The notes: a model not told the origin generated them from the sequence alone. DNA of 64,000 nt from Trichostrongylus colubriformis (GCA_963978905.1 OZ022256.1:43262001-43326000), one strand, 5' to 3'; positions 10,748-22,478 are shown, counted from the first letter of the stretch. Made by a program: numbers and translations.

Positions 10748-10771
10748 GGGGGGGGGGGGCGGGGGGGGGGG
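10748..10771 (+). repeat. G12-C-G11 homopolymer run
   Basis: Twelve G's, one C, then eleven G's. On one strand this meets the G-quadruplex pattern several times over. Such runs are also a common site of sequencing and assembly length errors, so the exact length is unsafe. Flanking it, the block GCCGAACGCATGCTCTTTTG near 10604 recurs in diverged form near 10795. Confidence 0.85.
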
Positions 10772-11116
10772 CGCTATTGTGCCTTCTAGCAACCGTCGAA
10801 CACGTGCTCTTTGATCAGTGCACAAATAACTTTTATCTCACTGTGCATCAAAAATTAACGCATTCGCTGACACTAATTGTAAGGGATAACAAGATGACTA
10901 GCAGCATGTCCATCCACCCCTCATTATCTGCAATAGATCAAGGAAAGTTGAGAAAAATTGCAAAAGCAGGTTTCAGAGAGTTTGAATTTTGAAAGGTGTT
11001 CGAAAAGCAAAAGGCAAACGGTGTTATTGAAGCTAATAGCTCGTATGATGTGAACAAACCTCTGAGCTGTGGCTGAACGCCACTATGTACTGTATACGCA
11101 TCACTGAAACTTCCAT

Positions 11117-11409
11117 AAAGGATAAAGATAAAGTTTTTCGCGTTAATCAATCACTCCGGGGGATGCGCCGCACATTCTAGTTCCATTCACAATCGTGATG
11201 GCTGGTGAGTGTGATGTTGCCTATACAATGACTTAGGGTAGCCAGCCGATGTACAAGTCAGTGCATTTATCCTCCCAGACGAGTCTGGTACCAATTTGCC
11301 AACCGAGGGATGAATGGTTTGGTTGGCCTGGGCGGGCGTTGATGGGGATTTGAACCTCGCACCATGAGAGTGGGGTGTGCGCCACCTATCACTACACCAC
11401 CTCCGCCCC
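11117..11409 (-). mobile_element. SINE-B copy 1, near full length (tRNA-derived)
   Basis: On the minus strand the element starts GGGGCGGAGGTGGTGTAGTG. This includes an A box (complement at 11385-11399). A good B box, GGTTCAAATCC, follows (complement at 11346-11356). A body of ~180 bp ends with GGAACTAGAATGTGCGGCGC and ATTAACGCG, and a tail of ACTTTATCTTTATCC type. Other copies are at 44098-44330 (minus), 45454-45650, 49746-49946 and, in part, 41042-41165. The tRNA-like head plus unrelated body plus short simple tail is SINE architecture. Which LINE mobilised it is not visible; RTE is a guess. Confidence 0.75.
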
Positions 11410-11491
11410 TTCCATAGGGAATATTTTAATCGAGGTAAGTGGGCGTACTGGGCATTGAAGCAGACCAGAAGCATACATAGTTGGTATTTTT

Positions 11492-11645
11492 TGATTTTTG
11501 ATAGCTGTTGATTATCGCCGCAGCAAGTGATGCGAAAGTTACTACAACGATGTTGAGTATGGGCAAAAGCTTCGGTGTCGAACGGGACTCGAACTCGCGC
11601 TCCATGCTTTCCGGGCCTATGTGCTAATCCATTACACTACCGACC
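11492..11645 (-). mobile_element. SINE-A copy 2 (tRNA-derived)
   Basis: The minus strand carries TAGTGTAATGGATTAGCACA (A box, complement at 11629-11639) and AGTTCGAGTCC (B box, complement at 11585-11595), then ACCGAAGCTTTTGCCCATAC and a CAAAAATC end. The tRNA-like part does not close an acceptor stem, so this is a SINE head and not a tRNA gene. It lies in the same orientation as SINE-B copy 1, ~80 bp away. Confidence 0.7.
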
Positions 11646-14600
11646 AGAAGCAGTTGGACTCATACAGCGATGCCATTAGTGCGTGATTATATTCACGCAA
11701 GTTTACGTCCAAACAATTTGAAGAAATGGGCACGGTTAGAAGTATAATACATTTCATCCAGACGAGCTCGATGCTCATAAGAACTCGTAGATGTGAAATG
11801 GATGTGCCTGGTATTGATGTGGAAGGCTCCAATGTGTGGAACGGAACAGGATTTGATCGTACATGGGCTGTATCTACGGTAACATAGAAACCCCAAGATT
11901 GCCCTTCTGTTAGTTCTCAAAAGATATCTTACATTTCGGCGTATGGATATAAAAGTGAATAAAATATCCATACACGTATAGGAACCCGTGATTTAGCCGA
12001 TATCCAAAATAATACAATTTGTAAATTTTGAATTTTTTTAGAAGCCTCACAACGAATTGTGAGAAGGCGAATCAGGTAGTAGCCATAAAGGTAGTCGTGC
12101 GTGGGTTATGAGAAACCAGCAGTTAGTGTTGATCATAGGTGCGTTGTTGTTTTATTGATGATTAATTTACGAGAGTGGTCGAAATGAGCTCCATAAATTG
12201 CAGGAACAGCCACCACCGTAATCAGTACGAATTGGCGATACATCACTCGGGTGATTTGCTCCTCATGAATGCACGAAGGTTTTGATTTGTATCAGAAAAT
12301 AACGTGCAGACTAGGAAAAGGTGCGAGAGTGCGTTGAAAATAAAGAAATCCAAAAAGAACGACTCAAAAAATTCCAAAAGTGGCAAAGCTCTGGAATTTT
12401 AGTTGTTGAGGTGTAAGCATGACAAGTCTGTAGAAGTATGCGAAAAAAACACGATTCCGACAACTCTGAAAAGCACCTGAAAAGTGAAAATTGAAGATTT
12501 GATGGCAATTTGCTCAAGATTCGGCCTACTTTCGCGCTCCGTCAAAGCTTCTTTGGATGATCTAAAATGGAATGTGCAAAGCGAACAAATTCTCTTGGGA
12601 TAGTGGCTGTAGCTTCTAAGAATAATATTGGAGAACTAGATAGAGTGACATTTCGATTAATCTGTTGCTATGAGAAAAAAGGTCTGCCCCGAAGCAGAAT
12701 AAATTTAGTTACGTTCATGGCACTTTTAAACAATTGTACCAATTTTGTTACTGCAATAAAAAGCTCAATAGAGGAAGTTCCTCTGCATGATCTAAGGACA
12801 AATTTGCCGCTCGCTAAGGAAGCGGCTTTAATTTGGATGGTGAGCGACAGCAAAGGATTGTGGTGAGAACAGGGGCTTCTTGGCCACACTCCCTTCTGAA
12901 AAGGGCGTGGTTGAAACGATCCTGGCAAGCGGGCAATGTTTCCTTATCAGAGGATTAAGCCGAACTTGGAGATGAGAGTACATTAGCTCCTTGAATGACC
13001 TTTTAGAACAACGTAAGAGCTAGGTCACTTTTCTGTTAGAGGTAAAATGAGGATTACTAGAGTAAACTAATTGTAGCTTATGCATGGCTGTAATAATACA
13101 AATATGCTACGTGTTATGTGTATGGGTGGTCATGTAATCACACATTATAGTGATCTTATGGATATTGTAATCGTGCGGGAAAACCACCTATATAGGCCCT
13201 GGGCCGGCAGGTTAGTCAGTTAATCCGTCTTCCAGTCTTCTACCTGCCTGGCACCCTCATCTTCACCTCCGACTCCGCCAGTGTTCCTGTCCCCCTGTAC
13301 TGTTATTCGCTCTATTGACTAATGAATATGTAATCAATATTTCTGCTGTCGCGACACCGGACAAAAATCCCCAACGTCGGCAGTAGGACACAACACTACT
13401 GATGATACATGTTACTGTCAAGCCTTGCACATTGAGTAAGGGGTTCACTCTACCAGGTTGTAAGGAAAGTTCCGTCCGACGTTCCGTGTTCACAAGAAGT
13501 GCTCGGTGTAAGCGCAAATTTGAAAGGGCGTCAAACTGATAGAATTAAAGATCAGTTGATGGCACTCTCCGCGATAATCGCACCAGATATTTATCCTGCG
13601 CAGATAGACCACCAGGTAAATGTCGAGGCTGTACCCTATGAGCGGCGCCACGAGGCTTCCTGGCAGCGCTATGCCCGCAGGAAGCAAGTGCGCCCCCACC
13701 CGTCAACTGCAACCCTACCCGGCACTGGACGAAGCCTTTTCCAACGTAGCCTTTACGTGGGCCTGTGATTGTGCGATAAGATAAGATAAAGAAGAAAATG
13801 CAGTAGTTAATGAAACGTTCACTTGGGGAAACAGGTAATATCTAGAGGTTTCTTATGATACCGCGGTGATCTCGTCCAAGGCCAGATGTCAGATGGCCCT
13901 ATTTTTGCCTTTTTCGAGGCTTCTTTCGGATTTTTCTCTCTTGATGTGTTCCTTGGCACCTCTGATTTCATATTTCAGCTCTTGAACCCATACAAGGTAA
14001 TCGCGGAAGGTGCCTTTAACGAAGTAAGCCCTCTATGGGTGAACAGCTGCACTTTCTAAACACGAGCTTTCCGTGTAATTTCATAATGATTCGAATAAAA
14101 ACAGTCATTTTTTAAGTGGATAAGACGTTTTTCGTATAAAGAATTTCACATCATGACTTCTAATGGGCTCGAGTAAGTAAGGAAACCAAAACTGTGAACC
14201 CTGCAAGGGATGGGAGAAAGCCCTGCCGTATGTAGATGGAACAGGCTGAACCTGGTTTCGTTGAGTGAGAAATGAAAATGGCTTGCTCGAATCTTCAAAA
14301 GTGTCAAAACTCCCCTTACAACCTAATTTAATCTTATCATGCTGGAAATAGATTTGAATTATCATTTTTTCGTATGCTATGCAAAACATTTCTGACTAGC
14401 TCCAAATAATGCCAGAGCCTGAGGCGTTGACTGAGATAAAAATTCCGGGTTTGCGGTGCTTCATGGCTGAATCTGCCAATCTCTCCACAAAACGAGAAGC
14501 GTTCTCTGGAAATATCAACTATGACGCTATAGCTGTGACTCAAAAACACCGTTGAGGCTTATGAGGAATCCAAAACTGAGAAAACAGTTCTTAGTGAATC

Positions 14601-15142
14601 GTTAGACGAGTAAAGAGATGATCTGTGTAAAATTCAAGCGTCTTGAGTTTCTATCGTAGCCTCGCTCAGAGGTTCTTCTAATCTACAACTTCCGATGGCC
14701 AAGCAGAGCTGTAGGGGGTAACGTTAATTGCTGGCCTTGCCAACTCTTCATCCCTTCAGTGATGAAGTGTGTATACTCTATAGAGATCAGTGGGAAAAAG
14801 AGTTCCGTTTCTCGAGGTTTGACTGTTTTATTTAGTTCTCTGCCTCCTCTCATAACTCATAATCTGTCTACATTCTCCCTAACGGTGCCTTCAGCGCCGC
14901 TGAAGAATTGCTACTCTGGTAGGTTTTGCTTGTAACTGGAATTCGACGTAGTTTATGGAAGAAGACAAAAGCATTTTTTGATAACTAATAATCACATAAA
15001 AGTTTTCATATATTATAACAACTTAAATTTCTCCTTTTGCGGCGAAGGGAAGCAGTTTCAGCAATTATCAAGAATCAGCACGTCATACTCGATTGATAAG
15101 CTCTCATAAATATACCATGAAGAACCTGAGTGATGGTAGTTT
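11646..15142. other. No recognisable gene; a few anonymous frames
   Basis: A plus-strand frame at 12567-12866 (99 codons) and the stretch just upstream at ~12495-12605 in a different frame both look mildly protein-like, which could mean a decayed gene, but I recognise no family. Frames at 13263-13768 and 14105-14549 are likewise anonymous. Near 13779 there is a GATAAGATAAGATAAAG run, similar in flavour to the SINE-B tail on the opposite strand. Confidence 0.5.
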
Positions 15143-15299
15143 CCTCGCGGTAGTGTAATGGATTAGCAAATATGCGTAGAGGGCATGGAATGCGACCTCG
15201 AGCCCCGTTCGAGACCAAAGCTCTTGCTCGTAAATCAGCATCCTTGTAAAAGCTTTTGCATCGCGGGCCGCGGCGGCAATCATGAAAAACATCAAAGTC
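15143..15299 (+). mobile_element. SINE-A copy 3 (tRNA-derived)
   Basis: Plus-strand copy: CTCGCGGTAGTGTAATGGAT, then a body with CCGTTCGAGACCAAAGCTC, TTGCTCG, AAGCTTTTGCATCG, GGCGGCAATC and an end in AAAAACATCAAAG. It aligns with the minus-strand copies at 9924 and 11492, opposite in orientation, as independent insertions would be. Confidence 0.7.
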
Positions 15300-17960
15300 T
15301 CATATTTTTATTTCTTCAATCGCTCAAATAATTTACGGAACTTTACAGGCTTCACTACAGAATAAACTTACTTAGCTAATCCCCCTTGCCTGTGTTGTAC
15401 TGAAAAATGCGATTGTTCTCACTGATATTGCAAGTTCTAATGATATCAAAAAACAAACCGTAGGAATTCATGAGGATTGGCTTCAGTAAGGTCAAATGTC
15501 TGTAAAGCGGCCCATGCCGCTCGTATGGTGAAGTAACCGATGCCTGCACAGAAAAAAAAGAGTGTGCATTCATATTAATCAGTGGTATTGAATCCATGCA
15601 GAAATAATCGAGGCAGCCTTCTAATGAGGTTCTATTCACGAAAAATGTTCCTTGTGACGAATAACGAATACGGACTTCCTTATTAGGCGGTAATGTAGGT
15701 TTCATAGAAAGAATACTAGTCTTTGTGCGGTAATCACATTTGTTGAGCGGCGCTTGTAGAACTAAGACTTTTATTCTACTCAAAGAACTGGTTTAAAACT
15801 GAATTTGCTTTGATATCCGCTTTCCGGAGATCTGTAGTGCTATAAAAAAGGGTGATCATTCTACAGCTATTTATCAATGTGAAAACGATAACTCGAGAAG
15901 AGATCAGCTATCGAGGAGGGTGGAGTATCAAAGTGTTTCAGATGGATACCTCAAGGAAGTGACTAGTTCTCGGAAAGGGTGAAAAAAGATGTTTTTGATG
16001 ATGATGGACGTATCGCCATCATGACCCACTAACCTTTTATGTAAGCAACAAAGTGGTGCTTTCAGCTACAGCAGTAGTATGCAGAGGGACGATAGTAGTT
16101 GGTTACAATCTCTTGTGGGGCCTACTTACAGAAAGTAGGTACTGATGATCTATTGGAGTACAACTGTGTGCTGACCTCAATTGGATTTTTACGCTGAAAA
16201 GCAGTGAGCGCAATTATTATAATTCAGCAGGAAATATCGGGCTGAGGTCAATAGAGTTACTACACTATTATTCCTACTATATATAGAAAGTTTCGTCTCT
16301 CTGTACATCCGTTCGTCCGTCCGTAAGTACGTCTCCGTCCATCCGTCCGTCACGAAATTAGGTATTATAGGAGAGGCGACCAGTGAAGATGGGGGCATGT
16401 ATGACTTGGGTAGGACGTGGGACAAGAATAGAGATCACATCTGGACCATTTTCATTTCGAGCTCCCCACACGATGGGCGCAGCATGCACTGAAATGTCCC
16501 GTTTTCAAACCGGTGCGCGACCTCACAACAATAGTGGAAGGGCAGGTGTTTATGGGATATCAAAGACCGGAATGAGGGCCATGAGGGAAAAAGGGTTGGG
16601 AACAATGTTCTCTCTGCTTGGCAATCATGAAGAGATAATCTGTAACTGACCGCGTTGAACAACGCTGGGTGTTCAAAGCGATCTCATCGCGCTTCACTTG
16701 GGGCTGCAGAGCTCTACTAAGAAGCCAGCGCAACGGTTCCTCTGGCTGAAACAGTCCCTCGCCGACTGCATCTACACCGGTTAGTGACACAGTTGGGAGA
16801 GAGGGCAGGCCGCTTCATCCAGTTCTTTCTCTGGTTGCACCGCTCACTCCTCAACTTCTATGACTCACAAGCGGCCGGATTCACCCTCTCTCGGTGCCAC
16901 TAATGATGAGAAAAAACTACATTTTGTTAGCAGAAACTTTACATTAAATTAATTTTTGACAACCACCATTAAATATAAATATGTGTCTGCGGCTATGGTG
17001 AATGTACTGCCATGGAGTCTTCCCAGTCTTTCACTCTCGGAAAACATTCTCAAATTTATCTTGGCTACGCTTGTGAGCGCGATTCTTTATACCGAAATAA
17101 TGATTGTAAATGATTGCTCTCATCTGGAATAGGCAATCGTGCAGCATACGGTAACCTCACTGAGGAGGATTATCTGCATTGTATTGCGAAGAAAAACGGC
17201 AATTTATAAGCTGAACAGAAAAACCAGTTTCGAAGTAAATGCAACCGTTAAGTAAATCGCCATGAGCACAAATAGTAGCTAATTTCACTTCCACCACTCC
17301 GTTCGTTGTGTGCCATTTTCCAAAATGTCGGTAAGCACTACTATTTGTGCATCAAAAATAATTGGAAAGAAACAACCCGTGAAACGAAGGAGTCGGTTTT
17401 GAAACTGTAAGCGTTTTCTCATTTCCTTAACAGCAAGAAGGTTGGGATGATAACGGTATTTCGTCGATGTATTTTGCCTGATTATCGCTCTCAATGGTTC
17501 CTGGCAGAGTGTAATTAAAAAGTAGCGACTCGGCTACAAAATAGAAGAGCTGATTTGCAATGGCTACGATTTGGCTGACTGTTCTCTGACAATGAGATGT
17601 ACCAGTTGGTAACCTACATGCTGACAAGACAAATATTATCACGCACCTCAGGGTTCTGAAGCACTTTCTTACCTTGATTTTCACATTATGAAAGTAAAGG
17701 GAAAGAAAGACAAATTAAGGCGATTAAGAGGATTTTGTTACTGGACATTCTTTAACCTTCACCTTCTTCGGAGAAATTTCATATTTGCTGTTCTCTAGTG
17801 GGTTTCTCTCAGATTTCTGATAGGGAAGTGCTGAGTATGACGGTGTGGTGGAAAATTTCAGATCTTGCTTTTAAAGGCACTTATGTAAAAATAAAGGGAG
17901 ATTACGTTCTTTTACACATTTGCATTGAAGCAAGTGGGTCACGTTCTCCTTACGACTGCT
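15300..17960. other. No recognisable gene
   Basis: Several frames of 60-135 codons (for example 15376-15783 minus) show no motifs. The only structure noted is the microsatellite listed separately. Confidence 0.55.
16308..16351 (+). repeat. Imperfect (CCGT)n microsatellite
   Basis: CCGTTCGTCCGTCCGT and CCGTCCATCCGTCCGT blocks separated by a short interruption. Confidence 0.85.
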
Positions 17961-17963
17961 TTA

Positions 17964-18026
17964 GGCCGCGTGCATACTTTGCGCACCGGCGGTAACGGCG
18001 TCGGTGCGCAAAGTATGAATGCAGCC
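17964..18026. mobile_element. 63-bp mini-MITE with GGCCGCG ends and TTA target duplication
   Basis: An almost perfect hairpin. The left arm GGCCGCGTGCATACTTTGCG continues CACCG, a short centre follows, and the right arm complements it (TCGGTGCGCAAAGTATGAAT then GCAGCC). TTA flanks both sides (17961-17963 and 18027-18029). The ends match the larger foldback at 34614-35007 (GGCCGCGGTCATACTTTACG), so this is a minimal member of that family. A TTA target is typical of PIF/Harbinger-like elements; that assignment is inference. Confidence 0.8.
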
Positions 18027-18029
18027 TTA

Positions 18030-19153
18030 CGTAAGAGTCTGGGTCGGTCTGATTGATAACCATTGATAGTATGGTGCGAAAACACGCTCCTGTCAAGAAC
18101 GGGCATGTAGAATATGGGTTTCTATTGAGGTTTTCGCTTGCTGGTATAAACTTTTCTTCCAGTGCATAATGGTTATCTTTCTTTATTTTCAACTTTTAAA
18201 TCACCACACTCACTGCTTTGAAAAACTCATGTCAAAACTGATGTAATTAACTAAGTCACCTAAGAAGCTCATTAGCACAGCAAAATTCCCAAGCAAATGT
18301 CAGCAAATTAAATTATCAGCTCAAGTTACATTCGATGTTTAGTCTCAGTTCTCATTACTCTTCTGTTATCCGATCCAGTTAGCACTACTCCTTTCCATTT
18401 CCGAGTATACGAATAAGGGTGATAAATCTATCACCTCGTTAGCCATAGAAATGTTTTGTAGTACCACACAAAGTAAAGGATACAACAGTGGAGATATACG
18501 TCAGAGCTGACGCATATCGCTGAATGCTCTCGTCAGAACTGAAGAATGAGAAATTAGATAATCTATCGTTTCCTATCACGTTCTCAAAAGTGTTTAGCTT
18601 TCATCAATCCATTTTTAAGACGCACTGTACACTGACGTGTCTTTTGAAGTCATTGCATAAGTCGAATAGCGATTCTGAATGAAAGAAAAATATGTGACTA
18701 ATCCAAAGGCCAGGAAATATTGAGGAGGTACTTAGCAGATAGGAGATATTGAAGCGCCCTTGGAACGAGGGGTGTAGCTCTGCAGCTTTATTGGCACTCT
18801 CTGTAAGCGTCATTAGCCTCATTATTTAGTGATGTTCCCCAAAGAGGTTGAAAGCAGTTTAACATTTGCAGCGTGGCTTAGACTCCTCACAATCACTTCA
18901 GAGCATCTTATTCATGAACCGATTTATGCAATATCGAATATGTTTCTCAACAGATAGTGAAGATTTTGAATTTTATCATATATTTCGTTAGCAAACTCCA
19001 TGGGCCGACTTAATATGAAAACTAATCCTCAGCAGATAGTTATTAGCAAGCAACCACTGTCTACGAGTCTAGTCTGCGTAGGAAAATCGTCGATAGCTTT
19101 TAAAGAGGAACTGTGAGGTAAAGAAGCGCCTCATCCATGTCTGATGATTTTTC
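18030..19153. other. No recognisable gene
   Basis: Only short anonymous frames; no repeats noted. Confidence 0.55.
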
Positions 19154-20026
19154 ATGGTACAATCATTTTACCTCCAAAAAAAAAACTGCCGTCTAGGAAA
19201 TGAAAGCTTTTCTATTGCGGTTATGCAGTGGGCCTGGCCCGCATTTCCTTGCTACGCAGAATGTGTCATTTTATTTTCCAAAAAGTTTTTCCAAAACCTG
19301 TGGGGCTCCATTTCAGATTTGACCTTTTCTGATGGCGTTTTGCGAGTTAGGTGCAGAATATTTGGGGTTGGTGCAGAATATTTTCCATTGCAAGATGGAG
19401 GAGATGGAGATAGGTTGCAAACGTGTCAGAATTGTGAGCGAAGGGCTCACTTATATTTAAATAAAGGCACCTCGTTCATGAAATCTTTCGAAAAACATGG
19501 TAATTTGGGAGCTATAGTATTGCAAAAAAATCTTGTAAACTACTATGTAGAGCGCACCTCAACGCGTATAGATGCGCCAGTTCTGTCGTGTGTAGCGGAA
19601 GAAACCATTTATTTTCTTTCAACGTGGATGCTCCCGGATGCAAGCACTGTTCTAGTTGCTCGGTTTCAAGCTTTTCTCAAAGAGAGTAGAGGTAAATTTG
19701 GCCTATTGTGGAACATGAAAGTCGATGGGACAAGTAGTGCAACATCAGATGTAGATCTCAATGAAGCGGTCAAGAGCGCAAGAAAAAAGATCCTCTCTTC
19801 ATTCTTCCCATTTCGTCACTGCAAGTGCAATACATCTCCACCAACAGCTCTCTTCTTATGCCGGAGCGCTTGCCCTCTGTATGGTCGAACATCGAGAAAG
19901 CTATCAGTGCTAGCAGGCCTCAAGCCTTCAATAACGAAGATATTGTCGAAACGTAAGGTTGAAAAAACATCCCACCTTGAAGGAACCGGAAGGGGTCTGA
20001 AGAAAGAGGTAGATGCGAAGAAATGA
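19154..20026 (+). CDS. Uncharacterised 290-residue reading frame
   Basis: This is the longest frame in the window without a transposase match. Assuming about 42% GC, a 290-codon run is very unlikely by chance in 64 kb, so the sequence is probably coding or recently was. The ATG at 19154 precedes a ten-base A run at 19176, which could hide a length error near the N-terminus. The product has a CXXC pair (TCQNCERRAHLYLN, about residues 92-105), a hydrophobic-aromatic middle, and a basic Lys/Arg-rich C-terminus from about residue 225. No signal peptide and no membrane segment are clear. Internal GTAAAT and GTAAGG triplets could act as donors, so it may be part of a spliced gene. I do not recognise the family. 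It could also be a transposon-borne gene. Confidence 0.4.
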   Translation: MVQSFYLQKKNCRLGNESFSIAVMQWAWPAFPCYAECVILFSKKFFQNLWGSISDLTFSDGVLRVRCRIFGVGAEYFPLQDGGDGDRLQTCQNCERRAHLYLNKGTSFMKSFEKHGNLGAIVLQKNLVNYYVERTSTRIDAPVLSCVAEETIYFLSTWMLPDASTVLVARFQAFLKESRGKFGLLWNMKVDGTSSATSDVDLNEAVKSARKKILSSFFPFRHCKCNTSPPTALFLCRSACPLYGRTSRKLSVLAGLKPSITKILSKRKVEKTSHLEGTGRGLKKEVDAKK

Positions 20027-20195
20027 TCATTTTGTAACGAACATTCAATGTTGGGAGCGATAATTGGTGAAAAAACCCGGATTCAAAAGCGCGACGCTGT
20101 GATGTATGTTCGCATTGCATTTGCATCACTTCGAACTGCACACACTGACTTTCCGAGTCGTCTGTGGTAGAGATGTCATTTGTTGTCTCGTAGAG

Positions 20196-20280
20196 TGTAT
20201 TTCATTCATTCGTGATGATGTGAAATAAGTGAAACAACCCACAGCAACAAACAAGTAAAACACTTGAATGAAGAATAAGC
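20196..20280 (-). repeat. Dispersed minus-strand repeat, copy related to 56855-56915
   Basis: The plus-strand block TTCATTCGTGATGATGTGAA, then ATAAGTGAAACAA and later GAATAAGCGAAAG, parallels 56866-56912 (TTCATTCATAATGATGTTAA, ATAAGTGAAACAA, GAATAAGCGAAG). It is a short, diverged copy of a family with other members at 54851, 56616 and 60735. Confidence 0.55.
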
Positions 20281-20344
20281 GAAAGCGTAAAAAAGTTTGA
20301 CTACAATTGAAACGTAATGAAATTTATTCCGACGTCTTGGCAAG

Positions 20345-20709
20345 ATGCCGTGTCTGCACTGCGGCAACTACATGCCACCACAATGTCATACCGTGAACAA
20401 AAATTGCCCTCCTCCCGGTATCCTTAACATGCCTGTACGGCTGAAAACAAACACAAGCATGCAGATGCAGAAATGCCCAGGTTTCAACGATCTGCGCATT
20501 TTGCAAGTGAAGCACCTTGCTGAGGTTTTCTGTGGTTTTTTCAGGAACCCCACGCTGTGTTCAAGTCTAGAGTAAACTGGTATTCGGAGGAGCTAAGCCG
20601 AGGGAGTAAGGTGACTGTAAGGGAAGCTCTGAACGAAACTGAAGTGTTTTGTAAATCGGTTGTATTCAATGTGTTCTGCATTCCGGATGAAAAGAAAACG
20701 ATTGAATAA
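20345..20709 (+). CDS. Candidate two-exon gene end, small cysteine-containing product (uncertain)
   Basis: The 3' part is the better half. After a strong acceptor (GGTTTTTTCAG, ending 20544) a 55-codon frame reads EPHAVFKSRVNWYSEELSRG, then KVTVREALNETEVFCKSVVF, NVFCIPDEKKTIE and a TAA at 20707-20709. The upstream frame from ATG 20345 (MPCLHCGNYMPPQCHTVNKN) joins it in phase through a GTGAAG donor at 20507, but the implied intron (20507-20544) is only 38 bases, short for a nematode. A donor at 20481 would give a 64-base intron but breaks the frame. Exon 1 may therefore be wrong and the true upstream exon elsewhere, possibly in the 19154-20026 frame. No family is recognised. Confidence 0.3.
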
Positions 20710-22478
20710 TGAGTTTAGAAAACTTCAAATCAGCCTGATCATGTGCAGTCTTGAGAGCAGTTTATCAGCGGTGAGCGGTCTTGACATGGCTTAGGCGTTC
20801 ATTTCAATGTTTCATGAAGTGTTTCAGTGTCTCATAGTGAATAAGTTCTCATTATTATTGAAAGAGTATGGTGAAAATGCCGTGACTTAATTCTTCATAA
20901 ACTTTATCATTCGTCGCTTGAGAAATTAACATGCTAGTTCGAGACCTCTTTTACAGAAATGAGGGACAGAAAACATCCAAAAATAACATTTCTTAGAAAC
21001 CATTACGTAAGAGGATTGCACCAACGATCAGAAGCGGTGACCAAGGTATAGCTCCCCAGAGGAGCTACGCGTCGATATAACCCTGAACGACTTCATTTGC
21101 CTTTAATTAAAACTCGTATGGACGTGTATAGAGGAGATAAAAAGTCATCGTTCCTATACCAAAAATTAATTTGTGTAGAGTGATGGGACGAAAGGCGGAC
21201 CTTATCTCTGAAGTGCCTTCCTGTACAATCAGGAAAAAATTCTTTCTTCCCTAATAGAGGTGAAGATCAATCCAAGATTTGAGTGATTGTTAAGCCTAAG
21301 TTTTAAGAAGAACTGCGGTATTTCCGTAAACTCAGAACTCAAAAACTCAAAAAGTTTAGTGAGTTTGGATTTCGAGAAGCAGCTTGATGGCACTTTTGTG
21401 CTAGTTTTTGAAGGTCCTGACATTTCATTTCTACAACGCCGATATATGACTTTCCCGTACGACTTGGTCCATGTAGTACTGGATTAACAGAAAAATTTAT
21501 TTTCTTTTAAGTTCCGTACATCGTCTTTCGAATTGACAATGGCTCACTGATAACGTAAGCAGTAATATTCAATGATCTCCTTCCTTCAAATTATGTTCTC
21601 TTCGTTCTGTTTTCTCCCTTTTACGGATGGAGATGGTGTATGGTCGAGATTGAGCGCTGGCGTCACCTTATATCTCTCGTTTTGTCGTTTTGCCACTCCT
21701 CCCCCCCGACTGGAATATGAAAGCTGCTGAGGCAATTCAAGGAAAAGTGTGAGAAAAATTCCACCTATAATCGCACAACCTTCGCGATTATCAATACCTC
21801 AAAAATGGTGGCTACAGCCCTAGGGACGAAATGAGAGCTAGACTCTCTGGATTCCCGGATATACCCTGACCGGTGTTCTGAGGCTGCTGTGTGAGAGGGC
21901 TTCTCGAAGCATCATCACAGCCATTTTCCGTATGCGTGACATTGCTTCAGTGCAAAGCTGTTTGCATTTAATTAATGTCACGCTGCATCAATTAAACTGG
22001 GAAATTTGTTAGAAAAGTTCACTTCAATGTGACAATGCCCAACCGCACTTTCAAGAAGAGGTTGATTCAGAATCAATGCGTTGTACGGATTTACTTTATC
22101 ACTCGTGAGCAGGAGAACTTAAAGACCTATGAACCTGCCACTACATTGCTTTGCTCCAGTCTACATGAAAGGTGGCAGCCATGAGGGGTCTGGATGTCGG
22201 CAAGAGGTCGTCAACAGCAAAGAGAGTCACACTTGACCAGGCGTTACTTATGGGATGAAATAGGTTGCGAAATTATATGGTAAAGCCTTTCCGTCAACCT
22301 AATAAGAGTTGATGATATGATCGTTCAGCGTCATTGGAGCCAGTCCTCGGCAAGTTGGTGGGTTCAAAAAATTAAAGATTTCAGAACTGGAGGATGGCAG
22401 CATTGGATCAATTTAATACATAGTTTACGTTTGGTATAGCATCGAAGCTCGAAAAAAGCCACTTTATATCTCTATTTT

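Noticed and set aside
11580..11645. tRNA gene on the minus strand
   Set aside because: A and B boxes are present, but the acceptor stem does not close and the sequence is repeated with a shared non-tRNA body, so it is a SINE head.
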